DNA of 64,000 nt from Dehalococcoidia bacterium (lineage in GTDB: Bacteria > Chloroflexota > Dehalococcoidia > Dehalococcoidales > UBA3254): assembly GCA_025361145.1 (NCBI GenBank), contig JANYAV010000014.1:20741-84740 (forward strand), given 5' to 3'. Positions within the stretch are counted from its first letter, which is position 1, and every line of letters starts with the position of its first letter. This document shows, piece by piece, positions 53,781 to 61,471 of the stretch. Position numbers and translations under genes: made by a program. A model generated the notes under the pieces. That model made no database searches. It was not told the DNA's origin and saw only the letters and a list, made by a program, of their open reading frames with translations.

Positions 53781-54446
53781 TTATACCGGTTTCGAAGATT
53801 CCTCACAGTTATCAAGATCAGGTCCATCGTCTTTCAGTTGGGCCTCATAATCTCTGAGCCAACGTTTGACTTCATCCAGCGCAGGTGGTGCCACATAAAA
53901 CACTTGAGCGTCTGAGGGGAACTGTACCCGGTGATTTTCACCCATGATAACTATACAAGATTCTTTTTCTTTTATCCCATCAGCCAATAACTTAGATATT
54001 GCTTCATAGCGTTTTTTGTTGCCTTCTGTATAGGAAGCATAAATGGTAGAATAAACGTTTTGATTCTGTAATCCCAGTGATAAACAGCGACTCCAATCCA
54101 TAAGTTCAGTTAAGGAATCATTGTCTTCGGTAATTTCCAGTAAAGCACCACTTTGCATTCTAGCGGAAACCAAATCGTGACTCATAATCTTGAGTTTATC
54201 CAGGATTGTTAAACCTTTATCGCCTGCCTCGGTCACCAGTTCATGAAAAATCTTCTTGATCGGCACCAAGGAGGATTCAAGATTGGTAATCTGATCATTG
54301 ACCTGTTTCCAGTAAAGTTTGCAGATTTCGTTATACTCATCTGGCAACTCATTACTATTAAAAATCAAGGGTACAAAGAAAATATTTTTACTGGATTTGT
54401 ATGATTCTGCAATGGGTTTTTCTATTTTACCTATTTCAGGTGACAT
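53781..54446 (-). CDS. Uncharacterised soluble protein
   Basis: A 221-residue protein with no recognised family. It is predicted mostly helical, with an aromatic IFFVPLIFNSNELPDEY start, a long polar helical middle and a distinct end VIMGENHRVQFPSDAQVFYVAPPALDEVKRWLRDYEA. The last part looks like a conserved beta-alpha unit. The tail is acidic. AAAGGA precedes the ATG. It follows a small zinc-ribbon gene by 12 bases, so the two are likely cotranscribed and may act together. Confidence 0.6.
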   Translation of the reverse strand: MSPEIGKIEKPIAESYKSSKNIFFVPLIFNSNELPDEYNEICKLYWKQVNDQITNLESSLVPIKKIFHELVTEAGDKGLTILDKLKIMSHDLVSARMQSGALLEITEDNDSLTELMDWSRCLSLGLQNQNVYSTIYASYTEGNKKRYEAISKLLADGIKEKESCIVIMGENHRVQFPSDAQVFYVAPPALDEVKRWLRDYEAQLKDDGPDLDNCEESSKPV

Positions 54447-54458
54447 AAAGTTTCCTTT

Positions 54459-54653
54459 CTACTCTTGAGAATTCTGTACGGCCTCAACCTTGGGACCTTT
54501 GGAACATTCTCTGCAACTAGATAAAACCGGGTAATACTGACGCAGGATTACCAGATCGTCCAACGGTTTGCTTTCTCCGCATATCTTGCAGGTAAACATA
54601 AGAGTTTTCGCAGATTCAGGTTGAGTTGTCTTTTTTTCAGACTTATCCGACAT
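54459..54653 (-). CDS. Small zinc-ribbon protein
   Basis: A 64-residue protein with two cysteine pairs, CKICGESK and CREC, 25-30 residues apart, forming a probable zinc ribbon, between charged, flexible ends. GGAGTG precedes the ATG. It is the first gene of a two-gene reverse-strand unit with an uncharacterised protein. Confidence 0.65.
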   Translation of the reverse strand: MSDKSEKKTTQPESAKTLMFTCKICGESKPLDDLVILRQYYPVLSSCRECSKGPKVEAVQNSQE

Positions 54654-54936
54654 TTTTAGTCACTCCATTAATAAACATCCTGCTTTATGGAAAGATTGAC
54701 ACCATACTGCCCATTATAATATAGGCGGTGAAAACATGAATGGCAGGTCATTCCATGCAGACACATTGTACAATAATAAGCTCAATTAGTACAATTCAGA
54801 GGGATTAATTGGTATTCCGATCAAGGTTTCTCAACGCTGGAAAATGAATATGATCTACATAATCAGTTTGTGAGAATCAATTCCGTTGAGCTTGAATATA
54901 TAAGGGCCTTTAAGTTAAAATAACATAGTTTCCAGG

Positions 54937-55012
54937 GGGCGGTTGGCTCAGTGGTTAGAGCACCTGCTTCACACGCAGGGGGTCAGAGGTTCAAATCCTC
55001 TACTGCCCACCA
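54937..55012 (+). tRNA. tRNA-Val (CAC)
   Basis: A 76-base cloverleaf. Acceptor GGGCGGT/ACTGCCC, anticodon stem CCTGC/GCAGG, loop TTCACAC giving CAC, T loop TTCAAAT, and encoded CCA after an A discriminator. Confidence 0.96.
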
Positions 55013-55030
55013 TTATTTAAATCTAAAATG

Positions 55031-55064
55031 AAAGCCTTTGTTAATAAAGACAAAGGCTTTTTTA
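55031..55064 (+). terminator. Terminator after tRNA-Val
   Basis: AAAGCCTTTGT (55031-55041) pairs with ACAAAGGCTTT (55050-55060), an 11-bp stem followed by TTT. Confidence 0.85.
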
Positions 55065-55140
55065 TTGAAGTGAAATAATACTTTTCGAAAGCTCGTTTAT
55101 CTCATTATCAAGTTTGGTTTCCTTTGGTGAAGCGATTGCA

Positions 55141-55302
55141 TCAAAGTGGGTTTCTGGTTAATGAAGAGTAAATAAGAATAAAAAAACCTATGAAGACAAG
55201 TAACCATCCCAAACTTGAATGAACAAGAAAAATGATAATAAATCCCAAGATTATCAATATTGCCGTTAACAAATTCCGAATAAATTTGCGTGGGGGTTGC
55301 AT
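55141..55302 (-). CDS. Candidate 53-residue membrane protein
   Basis: A reverse-strand ORF starting MQPPRKFIRN and ending SSLTRNPL. Two hydrophobic helices (about residues 11-28 and 31-47) are separated by HSS, with basic residues at both ends. A consensus promoter lies so close that transcription should begin at the ATG itself. This frame, not the overlapping 70-codon ORF starting at TTG 55309, has the composition of a real membrane protein. It is the only gene-like item in the stretch between tRNA-Val and the cytochrome gene. Confidence 0.55.
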   Translation of the reverse strand: MQPPRKFIRNLLTAILIILGFIIIFLVHSSLGWLLVFIGFFILIYSSLTRNPL

Positions 55303-55308
55303 AGAACA

Positions 55309-55337
55309 ATTATATAGCTACCCAAATGATGAATCAA
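55309..55337 (-). promoter_or_regulatory. Promoter giving a leaderless message for the 53-residue ORF
   Basis: On the reverse strand TTGATT (55337-55332), a 17-base spacer and TATAAT (55314-55309). The ATG at 55302 is seven bases after the -10 box. Confidence 0.6.
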
Positions 55338-55361
55338 ATAACACTTTAATTTATAATATAC

Positions 55362-55393
55362 AAACCGCCAAGGAGTGTAATCTGAGGCGGTTT
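55362..55393. repeat. Inverted repeat AAACCGCC/GGCGGTTT
   Basis: AAACCGCC (55362-55369) and GGCGGTTT (55386-55393) can form an 8-bp stem with a 16-base loop. There is no T run, so it is probably not a terminator; it may be a regulatory site for the downstream cytochrome gene. Confidence 0.4.
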
Positions 55394-55509
55394 CACACAA
55401 GGGTGCCTATGTTAAACATCAAATTAAGTATTATAATATGCATGACGTTATTCACAATGTATTTTGTAATGATTCCAAATTCTATAAGAATACAACCAAG
55501 GAAAATAAA

Positions 55510-55920
55510 ATGAATAAACTGCCGGGTATCCTATTAGCTGTCGTGTGGGTTAGTGTCCTGGTTGTTAGTGGGTGTTCCAGCCCAGCAACCTCGACAATAA
55601 TTTCCACTATACCGGTTACTTCCACTTCGTTAACGACCCCGGTTACCCCTACAACTAAGGTTGCGACATCACCGACTGCCACCGCCGCTATTGACGCCGC
55701 ACAGCTTTACAGCCTAAACTGCACTAGTTGTCACGGAACCGACCGGCTAGGTGTTCCAGGGCACCTATTGACTACTAACGCGCTGTCAAACTCACCAACG
55801 ACCTCGATCATTTATATAATCAATCATGGTCACGGGAGTGATATGCCTGGATACACGAATTTATTGACTACTGATCAAGTCAATGCACTGGCTAATTACT
55901 TAAAAACAGCGGCACCCTAA
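55510..55920 (+). CDS. Lipoprotein cytochrome c (single haem)
   Basis: A 136-residue exported protein. A lipoprotein signal ends in the lipobox VVSGC (about residues 19-23), then a threonine- and proline-rich linker of about 45 residues, and a class I cytochrome c domain with CTSCHG and a later methionine in DMPGY as the probable axial ligand. ATG 55510 is chosen because AAGGAAA lies upstream. The longer frame from 55438 would spoil the signal peptide. It would be tethered on the outside of the membrane and carry electrons. Confidence 0.85.
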   Translation: MNKLPGILLAVVWVSVLVVSGCSSPATSTIISTIPVTSTSLTTPVTPTTKVATSPTATAAIDAAQLYSLNCTSCHGTDRLGVPGHLLTTNALSNSPTTSIIYIINHGHGSDMPGYTNLLTTDQVNALANYLKTAAP

Positions 55921-56072
55921 ATCCCAACTAGAGAAAGGTTCAGGGATCCCAAAGGCAATGATCCCAATTTTGGACTATCATTTCGGCATTATTGTTGAAA
56001 CATCAAACCTGGCAATTATCGTATCAATTACCATATATCCTCCTATCCGGAATAATAAGAGGAGAATCGAAG

Positions 56073-56543
56073 ATGAAAACTTCAAGTCGTACATTGATCG
56101 GATTTGGAATTGGGATCGCAGTACTTATTATGGGCACAATTATACTGGTTTTAACCATTGGGAAAGGCAATGCTCCCTTGCTATCCAATAACACTCCTGA
56201 GGGGATTGTCCAGCGCTACTTATTGGCAGTTCAAGAGAAGAACTATCCAGCCGCTTACGCTTATCTGTCTCCGCAAGATCCCAAAGACATTAACGTTCCG
56301 GTCCACACTTATGATGATTGGCTAATGAATGTCCGAAACAATTCAAACACCACCTGGAAGGCCAGTCTGGGAGCAGTTAAGATAACCGGTGATACTGCAA
56401 CGGTGGAAGTTATGATTGATGTATTCCGGCCGGGAGGACTTTTTGCTAATCCGGTCAGCACCAACAATGAAACCTTTGTGTTAAAGAACGCGGGGTCAAG
56501 CTGGCTAATTATTTCTCCGACATACCTGTACTGGCTGTACTAA
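56073..56543 (+). CDS. Membrane-anchored NTF2-like (DUF4878-type) protein
   Basis: A 156-residue protein with one N-terminal membrane helix (residues 9-30) and an extracytoplasmic alpha+beta domain (PEGIVQRYLLAVQEKNYPAAYAYL) like the NTF2-like/DUF4878 fold. The start at 56073 is supported by GAGGAG; the longer frame from 55992 lacks one. Neighbours are a cytochrome c lipoprotein and a repeat membrane protein. Its role is unknown. Confidence 0.7.
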   Translation: MKTSSRTLIGFGIGIAVLIMGTIILVLTIGKGNAPLLSNNTPEGIVQRYLLAVQEKNYPAAYAYLSPQDPKDINVPVHTYDDWLMNVRNNSNTTWKASLGAVKITGDTATVEVMIDVFRPGGLFANPVSTNNETFVLKNAGSSWLIISPTYLYWLY

Positions 56544-56564
56544 AAATTAATCAGGAGGTTTTAC

Positions 56565-58256
56565 ATGAGCAGCGTCAGACGGGTTTATTTTTATCTGGTT
56601 ACATTGATTACTCTGGGTATTTTAGCCGGAGGGGTAGGAGTACTACTCGCTCTGATCTTTGATATTACTATTTTTAATTCAACAGCTATTGGCCAAACCA
56701 ATTTTCATCAGCAGCAGCTGAGCATGGGAATAGCAATGGTTATTATCGGCGGGCCGTTATGGTTTTTATTCTGGAGGAGTGTCCAGAAACATGTTAGAGG
56801 TAACACGGGTGAGATAGGTGCTACCCTGCGTAAATTCTTCCTTAATTTTATACTGGTAGTTAGCTCCATTACCTCGGTTGTCGCAGCTCAGATTCTGCTC
56901 ACCGGTTTGCTGACCAGAATGCCTCAATCCCCTAATTTATCCAATAGTTTGGCAACTACTATAGTGGCTCTGTCTGTCTGGGTTTTTCACTGGAGAGTGT
57001 CCGAGAAAGAAGGGCACCCTTCACCAGCGTCCTTGACTCTGCGCCGCTGGTATATTTACATTATTTCTGGCTACGGACTGGTTTTATTAACGACAAGCTT
57101 AGTCCAACTGGTAGACGCGGCCTTTAAATACTTACCTTTCTGGGGCAACTCTTTGGTACAGGGAAGTTTTTGGTCTGGCACTTTCCAGAACAATATCATT
57201 GCCATAATATTAGGTGGGCTTTTATGGGTTTTCCATTGGTTTCAGATGTCCAGAACCGATGTCGATTCTAATCTTCGACAGGTCTATATCTACCTTTTGG
57301 CTATCGTAGTAAGTTCTATTATTGGATTAACTGCTTTGACAATGGGGCTTTACCAAACTCTGATCTGGATGCTTGGAGTGGCTGGCTCAACTTCTGGTGT
57401 CTATTTTCAATTTTTAGGCTGGGTTATCCCAACGATTATCGTTACAGCAGCAGTATGGACTTACCATCAAACGGTAGCCCGGGAAGAATCCGCACAGGTA
57501 ATAGAGCGTTTACTTTCGTCAAAAAGGATCCACCTTTATATCATGTCCTTCATCGGGTTAGCTACGCTGACTTCGGGTTTAATAATCCTGTTCGGCACAA
57601 TCTTGAACCTGATAATCAACAGCCTGAATCCAGCTGTAGCCATGGAATCAAATTGGTGGCAAAAGCAATTAAGCCTAAGTTTATCTCTGTTGGTAGTTGG
57701 TGCTCCATTATGGTTGTACTACTGGAACCAGGTCATCAGCCTTTCAAGTAAGGGAGGCGTGTCCGAAGGGCGGGCAAAATCGAGGAGAATCTATCTATAC
57801 GTGATAATCGGCGCTTCAATTATTGCCCTGGCTGCGGTGCTGGTGAATATAGTTTACCAAATTCTGAGCGGGGTTCTTAATACTAATTTTGACTTAAGCG
57901 TACTGGAAAAATCTAGATGGAGTATCCAGGCACTGCTAGTGGCTGTGCCTCTGTTGATATATCATTGGCAAATAGCACGTGACGATCTACAGCAGGGATC
58001 TGAAGAAGTAGCTGAACAAAAAATTGTCACTGCGCTTATCGATAAATCTGCAATGGAGATAATCCGAAAAATCGAGCAGCAATTGGAAATTAAAATACGG
58101 ATTATGGAGTATACAGGGAGCACAGACGATACTCCTATCCTTTCCACTGAAGACATGCTTGCACTTAATAATAAAATACAAACCAGCCAGACACAGACGG
58201 TCATGCTAATAATTCACAAAAAAGAAATATTGGTTCTGCCTTACCAGATAAAATAA
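56565..58256 (+). CDS. Six-repeat polytopic membrane protein (DUF5671-like)
   Basis: A 563-residue protein made of six related membrane units: residues 5-75, 89-146, 160-228, 238-305, 320-389 and 407-472. Most begin with a basic-aromatic motif such as RRVYFY, RRWYIY, RQVYIY or RRIYLY and end with an aromatic motif such as LWFLFW, WVFHW, WLYYW or IYHW. Each has two or three hydrophobic stretches. The last 90 residues are soluble. DUF5671 is the nearest family I recognise; function is unknown. AGGAGG precedes the ATG. Confidence 0.78.
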   Translation: MSSVRRVYFYLVTLITLGILAGGVGVLLALIFDITIFNSTAIGQTNFHQQQLSMGIAMVIIGGPLWFLFWRSVQKHVRGNTGEIGATLRKFFLNFILVVSSITSVVAAQILLTGLLTRMPQSPNLSNSLATTIVALSVWVFHWRVSEKEGHPSPASLTLRRWYIYIISGYGLVLLTTSLVQLVDAAFKYLPFWGNSLVQGSFWSGTFQNNIIAIILGGLLWVFHWFQMSRTDVDSNLRQVYIYLLAIVVSSIIGLTALTMGLYQTLIWMLGVAGSTSGVYFQFLGWVIPTIIVTAAVWTYHQTVAREESAQVIERLLSSKRIHLYIMSFIGLATLTSGLIILFGTILNLIINSLNPAVAMESNWWQKQLSLSLSLLVVGAPLWLYYWNQVISLSSKGGVSEGRAKSRRIYLYVIIGASIIALAAVLVNIVYQILSGVLNTNFDLSVLEKSRWSIQALLVAVPLLIYHWQIARDDLQQGSEEVAEQKIVTALIDKSAMEIIRKIEQQLEIKIRIMEYTGSTDDTPILSTEDMLALNNKIQTSQTQTVMLIIHKKEILVLPYQIK

Positions 58257-58306
58257 AATCGAATTTTTATTGGCTGATCAGGTCAACATGAAGGTGATAA
58301 AAACGG

Positions 58307-58340
58307 AAGCTCCCCCTTTTAAGATAGGGGGAGCTTTATT
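58307..58340. terminator. Bidirectional terminator
   Basis: AAGCTCCCCCT (58307-58317) pairs with AGGGGGAGCTT (58326-58336), with T-rich flanks on both strands, between the convergent membrane-protein and DAHP synthase genes. Confidence 0.88.
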
Positions 58341-58362
58341 GATATAAAGGGAACTTGAGGAA

Positions 58363-59379
58363 TTATATTTCTCTGCCTAAAACGCCAGCGATGGCTTTAA
58401 TTTCGTTCATCAAACGCTTGAAATCAGAGGGGGTTAGAGATTGAAGCCCGTCAACCAAAGCTTCTTTAGGGTTAGGGTGCACTTCTATCAATAACCCATC
58501 TGCGCCAGCGGCTATAGCGGCTCTAGCGATAGCCGGAACCAGGGAATAATGTCCGGCAGCATGACTTGGATCTACGATAATAGGCAGGTGACTGAACTTC
58601 TTGATGACCGGGATAGATGAAATATCCAGGGAGAAGCGGGTGCTATCTTCAAAAGTGCGTATGCCGCGTTCGCAGAGAATAACATTGTTATTGCCACCAG
58701 CTAAAAGATAGTCAGCGGCCGTCAGCCACTCGGTGACAGTATTAGCGAGGCCGCGTTTCAAGATGACCGGGTGTTTGATTTTACCCAGTTCGGTCAGCAG
58801 GGTAAAGTTTTGCATGTTGCGAGCGCCGACCTGCAGAATATCCGCATATTGCGCAACTAGTTCGACCTGATGGGGATCAACGACCTCAGTGACCACCGGT
58901 AGACCATACTTCTTTTTCACTTCTTTGAGATATTCAAGCCCGGTATTTTCCAGCCCCTGGAAGCTAAAGGGAGAACTGCGCGGCTTAAATGCTCCCCCAC
59001 GCAAAACGACCGCGCCCGCAGCTTTTACAATTCGAGCGGCTTCTTCTAACTGTTTCTGGCTTTCCACAGCGCAGGGCCCAGCCATAATCACCAGTTTATT
59101 GCCTCCAATGGCAATATCTCCCAGTTTTACAATAGTATTTCGGGGTTTAAATTCACGAGAAGCAAGTTTATAGGGTTTCATGATGCGGGTAATATTTTCA
59201 ACACCCGGCAGAACCGCAAAGACATCTGTTGAAATTTGTCCGGTATTACTGCCAAGAACGGCAATAACTGTTTTATCGGTGCCAATGTTTAATTGGACGC
59301 TAAGACCAAGAGATTTAGCCTTTAAAACAATGTCATCTATTTCACTTTGAGTGGCTCGTTTGCGCATTTCTACAATCAT
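58363..59379 (-). CDS. aroF: 3-deoxy-7-phosphoheptulonate (DAHP) synthase, type I-beta
   Basis: First enzyme of the shikimate pathway, condensing PEP and erythrose 4-phosphate. Residues 1-70 form the ferredoxin-like regulatory domain found in Thermotoga-type enzymes. The barrel shows MAGPCAVES, FKPRSSPFSFQG, VGARNMQNF, LKRGLANT and the metal-binding VDPSHAAGH. The 338 residues are full length. No other aro genes are adjacent. Confidence 0.95.
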   Translation of the reverse strand: MIVEMRKRATQSEIDDIVLKAKSLGLSVQLNIGTDKTVIAVLGSNTGQISTDVFAVLPGVENITRIMKPYKLASREFKPRNTIVKLGDIAIGGNKLVIMAGPCAVESQKQLEEAARIVKAAGAVVLRGGAFKPRSSPFSFQGLENTGLEYLKEVKKKYGLPVVTEVVDPHQVELVAQYADILQVGARNMQNFTLLTELGKIKHPVILKRGLANTVTEWLTAADYLLAGGNNNVILCERGIRTFEDSTRFSLDISSIPVIKKFSHLPIIVDPSHAAGHYSLVPAIARAAIAAGADGLLIEVHPNPKEALVDGLQSLTPSDFKRLMNEIKAIAGVLGREI

Positions 59380-59471
59380 AGTAAATAAGGCTCCTTAAGG
59401 TAGATTACATAACTACTAATAAGTATAATGTATTGCTATACAAAATTCTATTAACTCAATTCGCAACATTA

Positions 59472-59499
59472 TTGCAATTACAGGTCGATATGTTATAAT
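59472..59499 (+). promoter_or_regulatory. Promoter of the rpsF operon
   Basis: TTGCAA at 59472-59477, a 16-base spacer and TATAAT at 59494-59499, giving a leader of about 55 bases. The surrounding GCAACATTATTGCAATTA resembles the site before the Fur-family gene. Confidence 0.5.
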
Positions 59500-59561
59500 A
59501 AAACGAGTCTATTGAGCAGATTGCCGGTAGAAATAATATAATTTGGGGAAAAAAGGAAGTA

Positions 59562-59885
59562 ATGGTAACGACAAACGAAGTAACAGGGGAAGTAAAAACA
59601 GGCAATGATTATGAACTAGTAATCATAGTTCATCCAGAGGTCGCTGACGATGCTTTGGATCCGCTAATCAATGGCATAACCCAATACATAACCGGTAAAG
59701 CAGGGACTGTTATTGAAATAGCGCGCTGGGGAAGAAAGAAACTAGCCTATCCAATCAAACATGTACTGGAAGGCAGCTACGTTTTAATTAAATTCCAGCT
59801 TGATCCGTCCGCGAATAAGGAACTGGAGACCCACTTAAAGATCACCGAAAAGATCATTCGTTATTTACTAATCAAGAATGATTAG
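59562..59885 (+). CDS. rpsF: Ribosomal protein S6
   Basis: A 107-residue small-subunit protein: YELVIIVHPEV, the RWGRKKLAYPIKH segment that meets S18 and rRNA, and YVLIKFQ. A short N-terminal extension of about 15 residues is present. AAGGAAG precedes the ATG. It is first in the rpsF-ssb-rpsR cluster. Confidence 0.95.
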   Translation: MVTTNEVTGEVKTGNDYELVIIVHPEVADDALDPLINGITQYITGKAGTVIEIARWGRKKLAYPIKHVLEGSYVLIKFQLDPSANKELETHLKITEKIIRYLLIKND

Positions 59886-59898
59886 TAAGGGGGCTCCA

Positions 59899-60351
59899 AT
59901 GGAAAATCAGCAAACCGGTCAAAGATCCGGGGGTTCATCCAGTTTAAACAAGGTTATGATCATCGGAAATCTGGGTAAAGAACCTGAGATGCGTTTCACA
60001 CCAGGGGGTGTGCCGGTAGCCAGTTTCAGCGTGGCGACCAACCGAGTCTATAAGACCCCTGAGGGTGAGCGTAAAGAAGAAACAGAATGGTTTTCTGTCG
60101 TAGTATGGAATAGACTAGCCGAAACCTGTAATCAGTTTTTGACCAAAGGTCAAAAAGTTTATGTGGAAGGCAGGATGCATACTCGAACTTGGGACGGCCA
60201 GGACGGTCAGAAGCATTATAAGACCGAATTAATAGCCAACCAGGTTATTTTCTTGGATAAGAAAGCAGCTGGCCCAGCCACAGGGAATAGCGGTGAAGAG
60301 AGTGGGGCGGGAGAAGCTGGAGATATAGAGCCGCAAGATATACCTTTTTAA
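59899..60351 (+). CDS. ssb: Single-stranded DNA-binding protein
   Basis: An OB-fold protein (NKVMIIGNLGKEPEMRFTPGG, WFSVVVWNRLAE, VYVEGRMHTRTW) with a flexible tail ending DIPF, the tip that recruits repair proteins. ATG 59899 is chosen because AAGGGGG lies upstream; the ATG at 59878 overlaps rpsF. About 150 residues. Confidence 0.95.
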   Translation: MENQQTGQRSGGSSSLNKVMIIGNLGKEPEMRFTPGGVPVASFSVATNRVYKTPEGERKEETEWFSVVVWNRLAETCNQFLTKGQKVYVEGRMHTRTWDGQDGQKHYKTELIANQVIFLDKKAAGPATGNSGEESGAGEAGDIEPQDIPF

Positions 60352-60393
60352 GCGTAAAAAATTAATTAAATGTAAATAGGGAGTTTAAACAGA

Positions 60394-60693
60394 GTGAACA
60401 ACACCAAAACAATGAAGCCGAAGAGAAAGTGGGAGGGATCAAAATACATTCCTAAAAGGAAAGTATGTTCCTTCTGCAGCGACAAAATTGAAGTTGTAGA
60501 TTATAAAGATGCCAGCAAATTGCGTCAGTTTATTTCAGAGAGAGGCAGGATTGATCCTCGCCGCAAAACTGGAACTTGCGCCAAGCATCAGAGAGCAGTC
60601 GCTATCGCCATCAAGAGGGCCAGACATCTGGCTTTAATTCCCTATACTACTGAGCACGTGCATCTAACAGGTGGCGTAGGCGTAAAATTTTAA
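60394..60693 (+). CDS. rpsR: Ribosomal protein S18, zinc-binding (C+) form
   Basis: A 99-residue protein with CSFC and CAKH, which suggests a zinc-binding S18. The central [26 protein letters not shown] is the rRNA-contact core. A GTG start at 60394 follows AGGGAG. Confidence 0.94.
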   Translation: MNNTKTMKPKRKWEGSKYIPKRKVCSFCSDKIEVVDYKDASKLRQFISERGRIDPRRKTGTCAKHQRAVAIAIKRARHLALIPYTTEHVHLTGGVGVKF

Positions 60694-60739
60694 TCACGGG
60701 TTTATTAAGATTATAAAAATTTATAAATAAGGAACTTTC

Positions 60740-60883
60740 GTGGCTACAAAAAGAACATGGCAACCTAAAAAAATTCCCCGCAAGAGAGAACACGGATTTC
60801 TGAAAAGAATGCTTTCTCGCGGCGGTCAGGACGTATTAAAAGCAAGACGGTTGAAGGGACGCAAGAGATTAACTGTAGTATAG
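60740..60883 (+). CDS. rpmH: Ribosomal protein L34
   Basis: A 47-residue basic protein starting [20 protein letters not shown] and ending GRKRLTVV, with the standard L34 pattern [25 protein letters not shown] start with AAGGAA upstream. The rpmH-rnpA order is the usual one. Confidence 0.95.
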   Translation: MATKRTWQPKKIPRKREHGFLKRMLSRGGQDVLKARRLKGRKRLTVV

Positions 60884-60909
60884 CTTTGGCTTATCAGAAC
60901 GGGCGGAGC

Positions 60910-61239
60910 ATGCAGAAACAAACACACCTCACGCAACCTGAGCAATTTGATCTGGTTTACAAAGAGGGAAGCACGCAAACCGACCGTTTTCTGGTATTGA
61001 AAGCCAGACCCAATCAACTAAAGATTAGCAGATATGGTATATCCATTAGCAAGCGCATAGGTATTGCCGTTGTACGTAACCGGGTTAAGCGAGTATTGCG
61101 AGAAATTTTAAGATTAAGCAATCTTAGTCCCGGGTGGGACATCGTGATAATTGCCCGTAACCCGTCTTCAAGCGGGCACTATGCGCTGCTAAATAAATCA
61201 GCCGCCAATCTACTCACCAGGGCTGGAATCGTAAAATAA
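60910..61239 (+). CDS. rnpA: Ribonuclease P protein component
   Basis: A 109-residue protein that assists tRNA 5'-end maturation. The RNR motif [13 protein letters not shown] and the FLVLKARP strand are clear. The ATG at 60910 fits family length better than the TTG at 60886, and GGCGGAG lies close upstream. It overlaps yidD by one base. Confidence 0.9.
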   Translation: MQKQTHLTQPEQFDLVYKEGSTQTDRFLVLKARPNQLKISRYGISISKRIGIAVVRNRVKRVLREILRLSNLSPGWDIVIIARNPSSSGHYALLNKSAANLLTRAGIVK

Positions 61240-61448
61240 TGAAAGCACTAGCTCTTGGGATGATTAAGTGGTATCAAGGTACGATATCTCAGATGGTGCC
61301 GTCCCGCTGTCGCTACAGACCTACCTGTTCGGAATATACTGCCGAGGCCATCACCAAATATGGCATCAGCAAAGGAATCTGGATGGGTATTAAGCGCATT
61401 TCTCGCTGTCATCCTTTTCATGAAGGCGGGTACGACCCGGTACCCTGA
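61239..61448 (+). CDS. yidD: Membrane-protein insertion efficiency factor YidD
   Basis: A 69-residue protein with [25 protein letters not shown] and [17 protein letters not shown], the entire conserved family pattern. It starts in the rnpA stop and lies two genes before yidC. Confidence 0.95.
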   Translation: MKALALGMIKWYQGTISQMVPSRCRYRPTCSEYTAEAITKYGISKGIWMGIKRISRCHPFHEGGYDPVP

Positions 61449-61471
61449 ATATTAAATTGGGGGTAAGTTAG

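Noticed and set aside
55097..55309. A 70-codon reverse-strand ORF
   Set aside because: Its composition is not protein-like and a 53-residue ORF in another frame fits the promoter and membrane pattern better.
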